The position numbers were made by a program, and so were the translations under genes. Positions 8,297-15,972 of a stretch of DNA of 46,616 nt are shown piece by piece (position 1 is the first letter of the stretch; each line of letters opens with the position of its first letter). The DNA is from an uncultured Bacteroides sp. (GTDB taxonomy: Bacteria; Bacteroidota; Bacteroidia; Bacteroidales; Bacteroidaceae). Below the pieces are notes generated by a model. The model saw only the letters and a list, made by a program, of their open reading frames with translations. It was not told the DNA's origin and searched no databases. The stretch is taken from positions 1 through 46,616 of the forward strand of contig CAUEFX010000030.1 in NCBI GenBank assembly GCA_958477465.1, given 5' to 3'.

Positions 8297-8858
8297 CTGT
8301 ACAGCTTACTATTGTTGACGGTTCTATTCCTCCTATCCCTCCATCGATGACGAGATCTACCACTTCTCCGAATTTTTCGTCAATCAGTTCCGGATCAGTC
8401 ATATATTCCAAATCCTCATCTGCTTCGTGGGGAAGCGTTGTTGTCATGATAGGTGCATCGAGCAACCGTGCAATTTCACGGATGATATGATTGTCGGGCA
8501 TACGGATACCCACTTCTTTTCTATTCCGGAAAATCTTAGGCAGTTTATTTGTCCCGTTCAAGATAAAGGTGAAAGGTCCGGGAAGATTTCTCTTCATCAG
8601 CTTAAAAGTATTGTTGTTTACTTTTGCGTATTCACTGATACTACTTAAGTCATAACAAATAATAGAGAGATTATTTTTTCGCGGGTCAATGTCCTTGATG
8701 CGGCAAATGCGTTCAATGGCACGTTCCTTTAATCCATGGCACCCGATGGCGTACATCGTATCGGTGGGATAGATAATAAGTCCCCCATCATTTAATATAT
8801 CCACAACTTCTTGCAAGTCTTGCGGATTATTGTTCTTTTCGTAAAGTTTTAGCAGCAT
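8244..8858 (-). CDS. YciO-type threonylcarbamoyl-AMP synthase family protein
   Basis: This 204-residue protein belongs to the YrdC/Sua5 superfamily. Enzymes of the superfamily make threonylcarbamoyl-AMP from threonine, bicarbonate and ATP for the t6A modification of ANN-decoding tRNAs. The motif YPTDTMYAIGC (residues 35-45), the nucleotide-binding stretch around RIKDIDPRKNNLSIIC and the PGPFTFILNG segment are all present. The pattern around RKNNLSI and the overall length look closer to E. coli YciO than to TsaC, so it could be a paralogue with weaker or different activity. The C-terminal Sua5 domain is absent, as in bacterial short forms. The 3' end sits in a 51-bp in-frame duplication, so the C-terminus may have been altered recently. 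Confidence 0.85.
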   Translation of the reverse strand: MLLKLYEKNNNPQDLQEVVDILNDGGLIIYPTDTMYAIGCHGLKERAIERICRIKDIDPRKNNLSIICYDLSSISEYAKVNNNTFKLMKRNLPGPFTFILNGTNKLPKIFRNRKEVGIRMPDNHIIREIARLLDAPIMTTTLPHEADEDLEYMTDPELIDEKFGEVVDLVIDGGIGGIEPSTIVSCTEETPEIVRQGKGVLEEI

Positions 8859-8928
8859 GATGATGGAATTTAGTGATTAGTGATAAACGAGTGGTATTAG
8901 TAATAAACGGTTAGCAATTAATAATAAA

Positions 8929-9058
8929 TAGTTAATGGTAAGTGATTAGTGAGGACGGTCAGTGATAAGTGAATATCATCATACGGCAACATTATTGCGC
9001 TACCTGCTAATCACTTATCACTGGCTAACCACTGACTAATCACCAACCATTGACTAAT
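8929..9058. repeat. Large imperfect inverted repeat (AGTGATAAGTGA family)
   Basis: Arms at about 8929-8974 and 9007-9058 are imperfect reverse complements sharing AGTGATAAGTGA, GTGATTAGT and TTAATGG/CCATTGA-type segments, with a loop of about 32 nt. More degenerate units continue left to 8868. The element starts 2 bp after the stop of the AsmA-like gene, so it would form a hairpin at the 3' end of that mRNA. Similar phrases occur at 5490-5520 and 27961-27990. Confidence 0.7.
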
Positions 9059-9060
9059 CC

Positions 9061-11571
9061 TTATTTCAATTTCTTCTTTAAGAAATCCAGCGCTTTTTCG
9101 GCGGCTTTTTCTTTGACTGCCTCTTTCAGCTCTTCTTTATTGCCTGTGGCGGCAGAGTCCAGTCCGAGTTTCTTTCCTATTTCGCTGACAGCTTTGTCTG
9201 CCACGGCTTCTACAGCCTGGTTCGCCATACTTTTGGTATCGATTGATACTTTGGGTGAGGTAAACGAACCGCCGATTTTCAGATCGAGGGTTGTCAGCTT
9301 GGAAAGGTTGCCTGCGGAAGCCGGAAGTTTGATTTTGCCGGAATAGTCGATAGTCTGATCCAATCCCGTACTACCGGAGAGGTTCATGGTATAGTCTCCG
9401 AGTTTGATATCGAATGGTTGGGTAGTCACTCTTCCGTTTTCGATGGTGAAGTCCAGTGTCATGTCTTTCACTTTCATATCTTTCAGATCGGGTTTATTCA
9501 CCGATTCGGCTATCTGGTCTATGATTTTAACGCCGCTCAAGCTGAGATCTTTCGTCGAAAGACTACCCTTGCCTTGCATTGTTTCCAGTACAGGACTCAT
9601 GGAGGCATCCAGCACGGTTTGTACTTTCATACTGCCGGAGAAGTTTCCTTTCAGATTCTCGAAGACCGGTGCAAGTTGCTGTACCATATCCAATTCTTTG
9701 TATACTTGTGCAAAGCTCAGGGCATTCAGTTTGAAACCTGCATTTATTTCCGGCTTTGTCACGTCGGCGGTAGAGTAGTATCCGTTCATGACTACATTTC
9801 CTCCCATCGTATTCATGGATAGATTTTTCATATCTACCTTACCGTCTTTCACGATCAGCTTTCCATTCATGTCTTTGAAAGCCATCTTGTCGAACAGAAC
9901 TTCTTTCAAATTGGCATCCATCTGGAAGTCGATGTTACGGGGCACTTCGATAATGCTTGTTGCTGTCTCCAGTGTTGTTTCCTCTTGTGCGGTACTGTCG
10001 GCTGCCGTTGTCATGAAGTCGTTCAGGTTGAGGTGGTTGGACCGTATGTTGAGCGTACCTTTCAGGGTCGTACCTTTCAGCGCATAACCCAAGTAGTTCT
10101 CGAAACGGCTGTCGGCGGTGAGGTCGTTTTGCCCGATGTTGACGGTTGTCTCGCTCAGTTGCAGGTATTTCGGTGTAAAGGTGAAGAGTGATTTGTGGAT
10201 ATCTACATTCGGTATGTCTTTCATCTTTAACTTCATATCCGTAAGTCCGATCGTACCTGAAGCCTGTACGCGGTCGTACTGTTCTTTCTCGATATATGAC
10301 AATCGTCCGGCAATCTGCATGTCTGCGTTGATTGTACCGTTCAGCTCCATATCATCCAATGGATATACTTGCTTTATCATGCCCAGATTGAGCACTCCTT
10401 TGGCTGCTGCACGGAAGTCCGGATCACTGACAGGCGTTTTTACATCAGCAGTCATGCTGAAGGGGTTATCGGCAAGCCGGAAACTGAACGGTTGGATATT
10501 GACGGTAGTCAGGTCGATGGAACCGCCCGGATTCTTGACTTCGGCATTGATGTTTATCTGGTCTACTCCTGCCGGAAGAGACGGATAGCGGAACATGGCA
10601 TTTTTCACAACCATGGCTATATCAAACTGCGGAACGATGCTGTCGCCCACCATTGTACCTTTTGCGTTGGCGGTGAGGGTGGCGGTACCGTCTGTTTTCA
10701 GTCCGTCAAAATCTTTTGCATAGATGGCAGGGATCAGCGAAAGGATTTCTTTGAATCCTACCTCGTTGGTGTTCAGTTGGAGATCCATGTCGATGGCGGG
10801 ATCTTTTAATTCCACCCAGCCGTCGATACCAGCTTTGATGGCATTTAACCGGAACTCATTGTCCTTCAAGGTAAATTTGTTGTTTGCCAGATCGGCATCC
10901 ACATCCATTTTTGTATAGATGTTGGCATTAGAGAGGAAAGGTATTCCGCCTATCTTATAAGTCAGTGCTTCTGTTTCTGCCTCCAGTTTCAAGGTGGTAC
11001 GATCACTGCCTAAATCGCCCGAACAGAGTGCGTTGAGGTTACGGATGTCGGCATACATATCACTCTGCCGGTCATCGTAAATCAGATTCATGTTCTTTAT
11101 CACGAACCGTTTCAGCTGTATCTTAAAAGGTGAATCGTCTGTAGCCTCTTCTGTTGTATCGGTAGAGGTGCTGTCCGGTTTCATCACATCCCAGTTGGGG
11201 CGTCCGTCTGCAAGGACAATAGCGTGCAGGCGTGTATCTTCGATTTGTATTTTGGAAATATCGTATCCGCTGTCTCCAAAAAGTGATAGAAGATCGATGG
11301 CGGCAACCACTTCGCCTGCTTGAACAAGCGTATCGTTTTCGAACTCGCCTACTCCCCGCAACCAGAAATCACTGAGTGTAATAGATGCTTTGGGGAAGTT
11401 ACGGAACAGGCTAATGTCGAGACTGCGAAAGTCAAACTGCGCATTGAGCATTTTGTTTCCTTCGGTTTTTACAATGCTTTCTATTTTACCACGGAAAGCA
11501 AAAGGAAGAATAAGCATCAGCAGTAGGAGTACTCCCAATGCAATAGCTGTAATTTTCAGACCTTTTTTCAT
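9061..11571 (-). CDS. AsmA-like family protein
   Basis: This is an 836-residue protein with one N-terminal membrane segment (about residues 5-27, ITAIALGVLLLLMLILPFAF) followed by a long extracytoplasmic beta-rich region. The start (KIESIVKTEGNKMLNAQFDFRSLDISLF) and the segment LLSLFGDSGYDISKIQIEDTRL match AsmA-type proteins. The C-terminal part (about 640-770) has the AsmA_2-like pattern with KGSLSTKDLSLSGVKI and GDYTMNLSGSTGLDQTIDYSGK. AsmA/YhdP/TamB relatives are inner-membrane anchored and are thought to take part in outer-membrane biogenesis or lipid transport across the periplasm. The C-terminus is Lys/Glu/Ala-rich. It has its own likely promoter box and lies 160 bp past the helicase gene. 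Confidence 0.88.
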   Translation of the reverse strand: MKKGLKITAIALGVLLLLMLILPFAFRGKIESIVKTEGNKMLNAQFDFRSLDISLFRNFPKASITLSDFWLRGVGEFENDTLVQAGEVVAAIDLLSLFGDSGYDISKIQIEDTRLHAIVLADGRPNWDVMKPDSTSTDTTEEATDDSPFKIQLKRFVIKNMNLIYDDRQSDMYADIRNLNALCSGDLGSDRTTLKLEAETEALTYKIGGIPFLSNANIYTKMDVDADLANNKFTLKDNEFRLNAIKAGIDGWVELKDPAIDMDLQLNTNEVGFKEILSLIPAIYAKDFDGLKTDGTATLTANAKGTMVGDSIVPQFDIAMVVKNAMFRYPSLPAGVDQININAEVKNPGGSIDLTTVNIQPFSFRLADNPFSMTADVKTPVSDPDFRAAAKGVLNLGMIKQVYPLDDMELNGTINADMQIAGRLSYIEKEQYDRVQASGTIGLTDMKLKMKDIPNVDIHKSLFTFTPKYLQLSETTVNIGQNDLTADSRFENYLGYALKGTTLKGTLNIRSNHLNLNDFMTTAADSTAQEETTLETATSIIEVPRNIDFQMDANLKEVLFDKMAFKDMNGKLIVKDGKVDMKNLSMNTMGGNVVMNGYYSTADVTKPEINAGFKLNALSFAQVYKELDMVQQLAPVFENLKGNFSGSMKVQTVLDASMSPVLETMQGKGSLSTKDLSLSGVKIIDQIAESVNKPDLKDMKVKDMTLDFTIENGRVTTQPFDIKLGDYTMNLSGSTGLDQTIDYSGKIKLPASAGNLSKLTTLDLKIGGSFTSPKVSIDTKSMANQAVEAVADKAVSEIGKKLGLDSAATGNKEELKEAVKEKAAEKALDFLKKKLK

Positions 11572-11607
11572 TTTGTAGGTTTTATGATTAATATGTTATT
11601 GAGATAG

Positions 11608-11615
11608 CAAAACTA
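11608..11615 (-). promoter_or_regulatory. -7 box of the AsmA-like gene
   Basis: On the minus strand TAGTTTTG is a perfect TAnnTTTG match, 37 bp before the ATG at 11571. No good TTTG is seen at the -33 position, so the assignment rests on the -7 element alone. A direct repeat CTAAGTTACT (twice within 25 bp, near 11673-11697) lies further upstream. Confidence 0.5.
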
Positions 11616-11730
11616 ATGAAAAGTTTTCTATTTATCAGTTGGTGACTGATGAATTTAAACTTATTTTCTACACTAAGTTACTCTACGCTAAGTTACTATT
11701 GTGATGAAATGATTATTCTCATTTTAGATG

Positions 11731-13776
11731 TTACTTTTTATCATCTTTATACCCTTCGTTTTCCGTGCCTCCCCGTGCTGAAGCTGCTTTTTTGTTGAGT
11801 TCTTCGGCGATACGCCATTGGATGGCGGCTTCTACCTCCTTGCCGGCTTTCAGCAGGGCGTCACCGAAAAGTTCATGCGCCTTGGCGTGTTCCGGCTTCA
11901 GTGTAGTCGCTTTATCGAGATCGGCGATTGCCCCTTCTGTCTTTTCAGCTTTCAGACGGAGTTTTCCCCGGTTGTAAAAGGCCTTGAAGCTGGTAGGGCT
12001 GATGCGTATGGCTGTGTTGAAACAATTTTCGGCATCGAACCATTCTTTGTTGTTGAACAAGGTGATTCCTTTCCGTATCCAGGCATCCGTATAATTCGGA
12101 TAGAGTTCCAGTGCTTTGTTATAGTTTGCCAGTGCGGCACGTGCATCATGTGCCTGCGTGATACATTCGTTTCCCATCAACAGGTATTCGCGGGCGTATT
12201 TTTTCAGATACTCCTGCTGGGAGCGCATTTGCTCTTTCAATTGCCGGTTTTGCTCGCGCAGGGTGTTGATTACTTCCAGTTTCCGGCGGATAAATCTTCT
12301 GGGAACCGGTTTCTCTATGTCATATCGCGAATGGATGGCGCGAAAGAACTGCTCCAGGCACTCTTCCATGTCTCCACGGTCGAATGCCCGGACGGCCGCT
12401 ACATATTGCACATCGGCTTGCGCTTGTTTCAAGGCTTTGTCTATTGCCTGCCGGTTGTTGAAACGTTGGGCGAAGTTTACAATTTCCTGGCGTACGAAAA
12501 TGTCGGCGCGGCTGATCGGTTTCTTCAATTGGATACCCTCCAGTGAGGTGCAACGGCTGAGTGCCACATAGGCTTGTCCGCCGGCAAAGACACCGCCCGT
12601 GAAGTCGATGACCACCCGGCTGAAAGTCAGTCCCTGACTTTTGTGCACTGTAATGGCCCATGCCAGCCGGATAGGGTATTGGGTGAAAGTACCCAACACT
12701 TCCTCTTCTATCTCTTTTTTCTCTTCGTTGTACCGGTATCGGATGTTCCGCCAGGAATCGAGTTTTACATCGCATTCTTTTCCATCATCGGTTATTACAT
12801 AGATGGTGCCGTCCTCGTCGTCGATACCGGATATGGTGCCGATGGTGCCGTTTACCCAACGGCGGTCGTAATCGTTTTTGATGAAAATAATCTGTGCACC
12901 CGGTTTTAATACCAGATCTTTGGAAGTTGGCAGACTGCTTTCCGGAAAGTCTCCTTCGATTTCCCCCTCAAAGGTGACTGGGTCGCCGGGAAGTTCCGCC
13001 AGTTTTTTGTCATTAATGTAGTCTACATTGTCTCTTCGGGTGGCAAGAGTGATGTACATATCTTCCTCATTCTGTTCAATCTGTGTGCCGTAGCGTGTGT
13101 TCAGCAGTTGCAGATCGGCTGCACCGGCAGTGTTGTTGCGGATATGGTCGAGCACGCTGACAAATACCGGATCGGTCTGTCGGTATACTTTTTGCAATTC
13201 GATGGAGACGAGGTCTATCTCACTGAATACACGGGCGGAGAAGAAATAAGGAGTGGGATAGAAGCGGTTCAGAATCTCCCGCTCGTCATTTTTTACAACC
13301 GGCTCCAACTGAAACACATCACCGACGAGCAGAATTTGCTTTCCACCGAACGGCTCGCGCAGATTACGGGAGTAGACGCGCAGAATACGGTCTACCGCAT
13401 CTATAATATCTGCACGTACCATCGAGATCTCATCAATGATGACCAGCTCGATCTGCTCGAGCAACTTGCGGTGCGGCTTGGCATACTTGAAAAACTCATG
13501 GATGCGTCCGCGTTGAAGACTCAGGTTCGGATCGTCCGGTAGGATGGGATAGAACGGGAGCTTGAAGAAGCTGTGCATCGTACTTCCTCCGGCGTTGATT
13601 GCGGCAATGCCGGTAGGAGCGAGAACGACATATTTCTTTTTCGTATTGGCGCAGACATACCGTAGGAATGTGGATTTACCCGTGCCGGCCTTTCCTGTCA
13701 GAAAGACGGATTGCCGGGTGTACTGGATGAGGTTCAGCGCATCCTGAAATTCTTTGTTGTCGGTGTCTACGGTCAT
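11731..13776 (-). CDS. Pif1-like superfamily 1 helicase with C-terminal TPR repeats
   Basis: This 681-residue protein starts with an SF1B helicase core of the Pif1/RecD type. Walker A is GKAGTGKST at residues 28-36, and LAPTGIAA follows as motif Ia. IIDEISM (about 113-119) is motif II and GDVFQLEPV (152-160) is motif III. AWAITVHKSQGLTFSRVVID and YVALSRC form motifs V/VI. Such enzymes unwind DNA 5' to 3' using ATP and act at forks, R-loops or G-quadruplexes. After the core, a charged helical linker (about 505-545) leads into two to three TPR repeats (about 545-655), for example YPNYTDAWIRKGITLFNNKEWFDAENC. These suggest a protein-binding tail. The gene starts 20 bp after the HAD phosphatase and is probably co-transcribed with it. 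Confidence 0.9.
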   Translation of the reverse strand: MTVDTDNKEFQDALNLIQYTRQSVFLTGKAGTGKSTFLRYVCANTKKKYVVLAPTGIAAINAGGSTMHSFFKLPFYPILPDDPNLSLQRGRIHEFFKYAKPHRKLLEQIELVIIDEISMVRADIIDAVDRILRVYSRNLREPFGGKQILLVGDVFQLEPVVKNDEREILNRFYPTPYFFSARVFSEIDLVSIELQKVYRQTDPVFVSVLDHIRNNTAGAADLQLLNTRYGTQIEQNEEDMYITLATRRDNVDYINDKKLAELPGDPVTFEGEIEGDFPESSLPTSKDLVLKPGAQIIFIKNDYDRRWVNGTIGTISGIDDEDGTIYVITDDGKECDVKLDSWRNIRYRYNEEKKEIEEEVLGTFTQYPIRLAWAITVHKSQGLTFSRVVIDFTGGVFAGGQAYVALSRCTSLEGIQLKKPISRADIFVRQEIVNFAQRFNNRQAIDKALKQAQADVQYVAAVRAFDRGDMEECLEQFFRAIHSRYDIEKPVPRRFIRRKLEVINTLREQNRQLKEQMRSQQEYLKKYAREYLLMGNECITQAHDARAALANYNKALELYPNYTDAWIRKGITLFNNKEWFDAENCFNTAIRISPTSFKAFYNRGKLRLKAEKTEGAIADLDKATTLKPEHAKAHELFGDALLKAGKEVEAAIQWRIAEELNKKAASARGGTENEGYKDDKK

Positions 13777-13796
13777 AGGGCAGTCTCTTTCCGGGG

Positions 13797-14582
13797 TTAA
13801 ATTATTCCGAAGTGTTTCAGTGCTTTGGCAATTCCGTCATCGTCAACGGAAGCTGTCACATAGTCTGCCGTCTGTTTCACTTCCTCTTTGGCATTGCCCA
13901 TGGCTACACCGATGGCGGCATGGCGCAACATGCTGACATCATTGCCACCGTCACCGAATGACATTGTCTCTTCCAACTTAAAGCCGAAACGGGCTATAAT
14001 TTCATCGATACCTTTCTGCTTTGTATTCCCTTTTGCCGTGATGTCTGCAAAAGCCGGAAACCAACGGCCGGACTCGCAATTGGGAATTTGCGGCTGTATC
14101 TCAATCTCTTCTTCTGCGGTGATAAATGGAGTCATCTGGAAGATTTCTTCCTGCACGGCTTTTTCGAAAGTCGTCACGGGAATCTCGTCTACATGCAGGA
14201 AATCATAAAAGATGTCGTGAACCAATTTGTTGGGTTGGCATACGGATATTGCATGCTCTCCTACAAATATGCAGGGGTATCCTTTCTGCTCGCAAACCTG
14301 TGCCAGTGCCCGTACATCTCCGGCAGGAATGGGGCTTTTGTAAATTACTTCATTGCCTACGAAACAGTAGGCACCGTTCATCGTAATGTAACCGTCTATC
14401 AATCCGCGGTCCTGTATATCCGCCAGGTTGTTGATAATCGCCTTGGGGCGTCCTGTGGCAATAAAGATTTTGATGCCTTTCTTGTGGGCAACGGTCAGTG
14501 CCTCGATGGTAGATGCCGGAATGGCATGAGTTTCGAAACTCACCAATGTTCCGTCAATATCAAAAAACAGGGCTTTCGTCAT
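13797..14582 (-). CDS. HAD-superfamily (Cof-type) sugar phosphatase, BT4131-like
   Basis: This 261-residue cytoplasmic phosphatase shows the HAD motifs: DIDGT with nucleophile D8 and acid D10, IATGRP for motif II, and GDGGNDVSML for motif IV. A C2-type cap lies between. By memory it is close over its full length to B. thetaiotaomicron BT4131, a characterised hexose-phosphate phosphatase of known structure, so sugar-phosphate hydrolysis is the best guess. The frame is open seven codons further to a GTG at 14603. That codon sits inside a perfect -7 promoter box, and MTKALFFDIDGT is the usual family start, so 14582 is chosen. It heads a probable two-gene operon with the Pif1-like helicase. Confidence 0.92.
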   Translation of the reverse strand: MTKALFFDIDGTLVSFETHAIPASTIEALTVAHKKGIKIFIATGRPKAIINNLADIQDRGLIDGYITMNGAYCFVGNEVIYKSPIPAGDVRALAQVCEQKGYPCIFVGEHAISVCQPNKLVHDIFYDFLHVDEIPVTTFEKAVQEEIFQMTPFITAEEEIEIQPQIPNCESGRWFPAFADITAKGNTKQKGIDEIIARFGFKLEETMSFGDGGNDVSMLRHAAIGVAMGNAKEEVKQTADYVTASVDDDGIAKALKHFGII

Positions 14583-14602
14583 ATAATGTTTTTTAGAGTG
14601 CA

Positions 14603-14610
14603 CAAAAGTA
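14603..14610 (-). promoter_or_regulatory. -7 box of the HAD phosphatase operon
   Basis: The minus strand reads TACTTTTG, a perfect TAnnTTTG match, 20 bp before the ATG at 14582. This leaves a short leader and rules out the upstream GTG as a start. No clear -33 TTTG is visible. Confidence 0.6.
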
Positions 14611-14652
14611 CAAAAAAGAAATCAAGACAGGCTTGCTTTATGTCGTATCATC

Positions 14653-14668
14653 TACCACAATTGTGGTA
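14653..14668. promoter_or_regulatory. 16-bp palindromic operator candidate
   Basis: TACCACAATTGTGGTA is a perfect palindrome lying between the divergent HAD-phosphatase and PatB-like genes. Its right end overlaps TATTTTTG (14667-14674), a perfect -7 match reading toward the PatB-like gene. A dimeric repressor bound here would cover that box. No regulator gene is adjacent, so the binding protein is unknown. Confidence 0.55.
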
Positions 14669-14728
14669 TTTTTGTGCTTCTTAAAGTAATTTTCTCTCTT
14701 CTGCTTTCATTTTGCAACAGATGAATTG

Positions 14729-14736
14729 TACTTTTG
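14729..14736 (+). promoter_or_regulatory. -7 box of the PatB-like gene
   Basis: TACTTTTG matches TAnnTTTG exactly, 20 bp before the ATG at 14757. TTTC at 14705-14708 lies 20 bp upstream and is a weak -33 candidate. It is the second -7-like box in this gap, after the one overlapping the palindrome. Confidence 0.55.
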
Positions 14737-14756
14737 CAGACAGATAACCGCAAAAA

Positions 14757-15935
14757 ATGGAATGTAAAATGAAATATAATTTCGATGAAATAATCGATCG
14801 TCGCGGAACGGATTGCATAAAATGGGATGCCGTTGGCGAACGATGGGGGCGAAACGATTTGCTTCCCCTGTGGGTGGCGGATATGGATTTTCGTACACCT
14901 CCGTTTGTGATAGATGCACTGAAAAAACGTTTGGAACACGAAATCCTGGGATATACTTTTGCTTGTGAAGAGTGGTATACTTCCATTATAAATTGGCTGC
15001 AACAGCGCTATCAGTGGAAGGTGACCCGTGAGATGCTTACTTTTGTGCCCGGTATTGTGCGTGGGCTGGCGTTTGCCATACAGTGTTTTACGGAAAAAGG
15101 GGATAAGGTTATGGTAATGCCACCGGTGTATCATCCTTTCTTTTTGGTAACGGAGAAGAATCAGCGCGAAGTGGTTTACAGTCCGCTGGTGCTTCGGGAC
15201 GGTCAGTATCATATTGATTTCGAACGCTTCCGCAAGGATGTACAAGGATGTAAAATGCTTATCCTGAGTAATCCTCATAATCCGGGCGGGCGTGTATGGA
15301 CGGCTGAAGAACTGGAACAGATAGCTGAGATTTGTTATGAAAGCGGTACGCTGGTCATCTCCGATGAAATTCATGCCGATTTGACACTGCCGCCATACAA
15401 GCATTCTACTTTTGCATTGGTATCGGACAAGGCGCGCCGGAACTCTCTTGTGTTCATGTCTCCCAGTAAAGCATTCAATATGCCGGGGTTGGCAAGTTCG
15501 TATTGCATCATTGAGGATAGCGGAATACGCCGTCGTTTTCAGGAATATATGGAGGCCAGTGAACTTAACGAGGGACATTTGTTCGCTTACCTCAGTGTGG
15601 CCGCTGCCTATAATAACGGAACCGAATGGCTCGACCAGGTGATTGCCTATATTCAGGCTAACATCGACTTTACCGAAAAATATCTACGGGACTATATTCC
15701 GGGTATTCGCATGATCCGTCCGCAGGCTTCTTACCTTATATTTCTCGATTGCCGGGCTTTGGGATTAAACCAGAAAGAGTTGGTCGATCTGTTTGTGGAC
15801 GGTGCACATCTGGCACTCAATAACGGTACCACTTTCGGAAAAGAAGGCGAAGGATTTATGCGGCTTAATGTAGCTTGTCCGCGCAGCGTGCTCGAAAGGG
15901 CACTGGGACAGTTGCGTGAAGCCTGTAACAGATAA
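14757..15935 (+). CDS. MalY/PatB-type cystathionine beta-lyase (class I/II aminotransferase fold)
   Basis: This 392-residue PLP enzyme matches the MalY/PatB group. The N-terminus has IDRRGTDCIKWD, then LPLWVADMDF, hallmarks of the family. The substrate/PLP stretch ILSNPHNPGGRVW (169-181) and DEIHADL (203-209) are present. The PLP-binding lysine is K238 in FMSPSKAFNMPGL, and the C-terminal FMRLNVACPR supplies the carboxylate-binding arginine. Such enzymes cleave C-S bonds of cystathionine or cysteine, giving homocysteine or sulfide plus pyruvate. An alternative start is the ATG at 14769 (MKYNFDEI), which fits family starts equally well. The next gene, a trans-sulfuration-type enzyme, begins 37 bp downstream, so the pair probably works together in methionine/cysteine metabolism. 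Confidence 0.9.
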   Translation: MECKMKYNFDEIIDRRGTDCIKWDAVGERWGRNDLLPLWVADMDFRTPPFVIDALKKRLEHEILGYTFACEEWYTSIINWLQQRYQWKVTREMLTFVPGIVRGLAFAIQCFTEKGDKVMVMPPVYHPFFLVTEKNQREVVYSPLVLRDGQYHIDFERFRKDVQGCKMLILSNPHNPGGRVWTAEELEQIAEICYESGTLVISDEIHADLTLPPYKHSTFALVSDKARRNSLVFMSPSKAFNMPGLASSYCIIEDSGIRRRFQEYMEASELNEGHLFAYLSVAAAYNNGTEWLDQVIAYIQANIDFTEKYLRDYIPGIRMIRPQASYLIFLDCRALGLNQKELVDLFVDGAHLALNNGTTFGKEGEGFMRLNVACPRSVLERALGQLREACNR

Positions 15936-15972
15936 TCCACTTTATACAATACATAACAAAATTGAAAGTCTG

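Noticed and set aside
8868..9058. CRISPR array
   Set aside because: The repeats are short, degenerate, partly inverted and without regular spacers, and no cas gene is present.
9404..10918. Several rightward frames of 64-156 residues opposite the AsmA-like gene
   Set aside because: They are antisense to a well-supported gene and show no recognisable domain.
14652..15578. 308-residue leftward frame opposite the PatB-like gene
   Set aside because: Long but antisense to a clear PLP enzyme with all key residues; composition (His, Arg, Ile rich) is that of a shadow frame.
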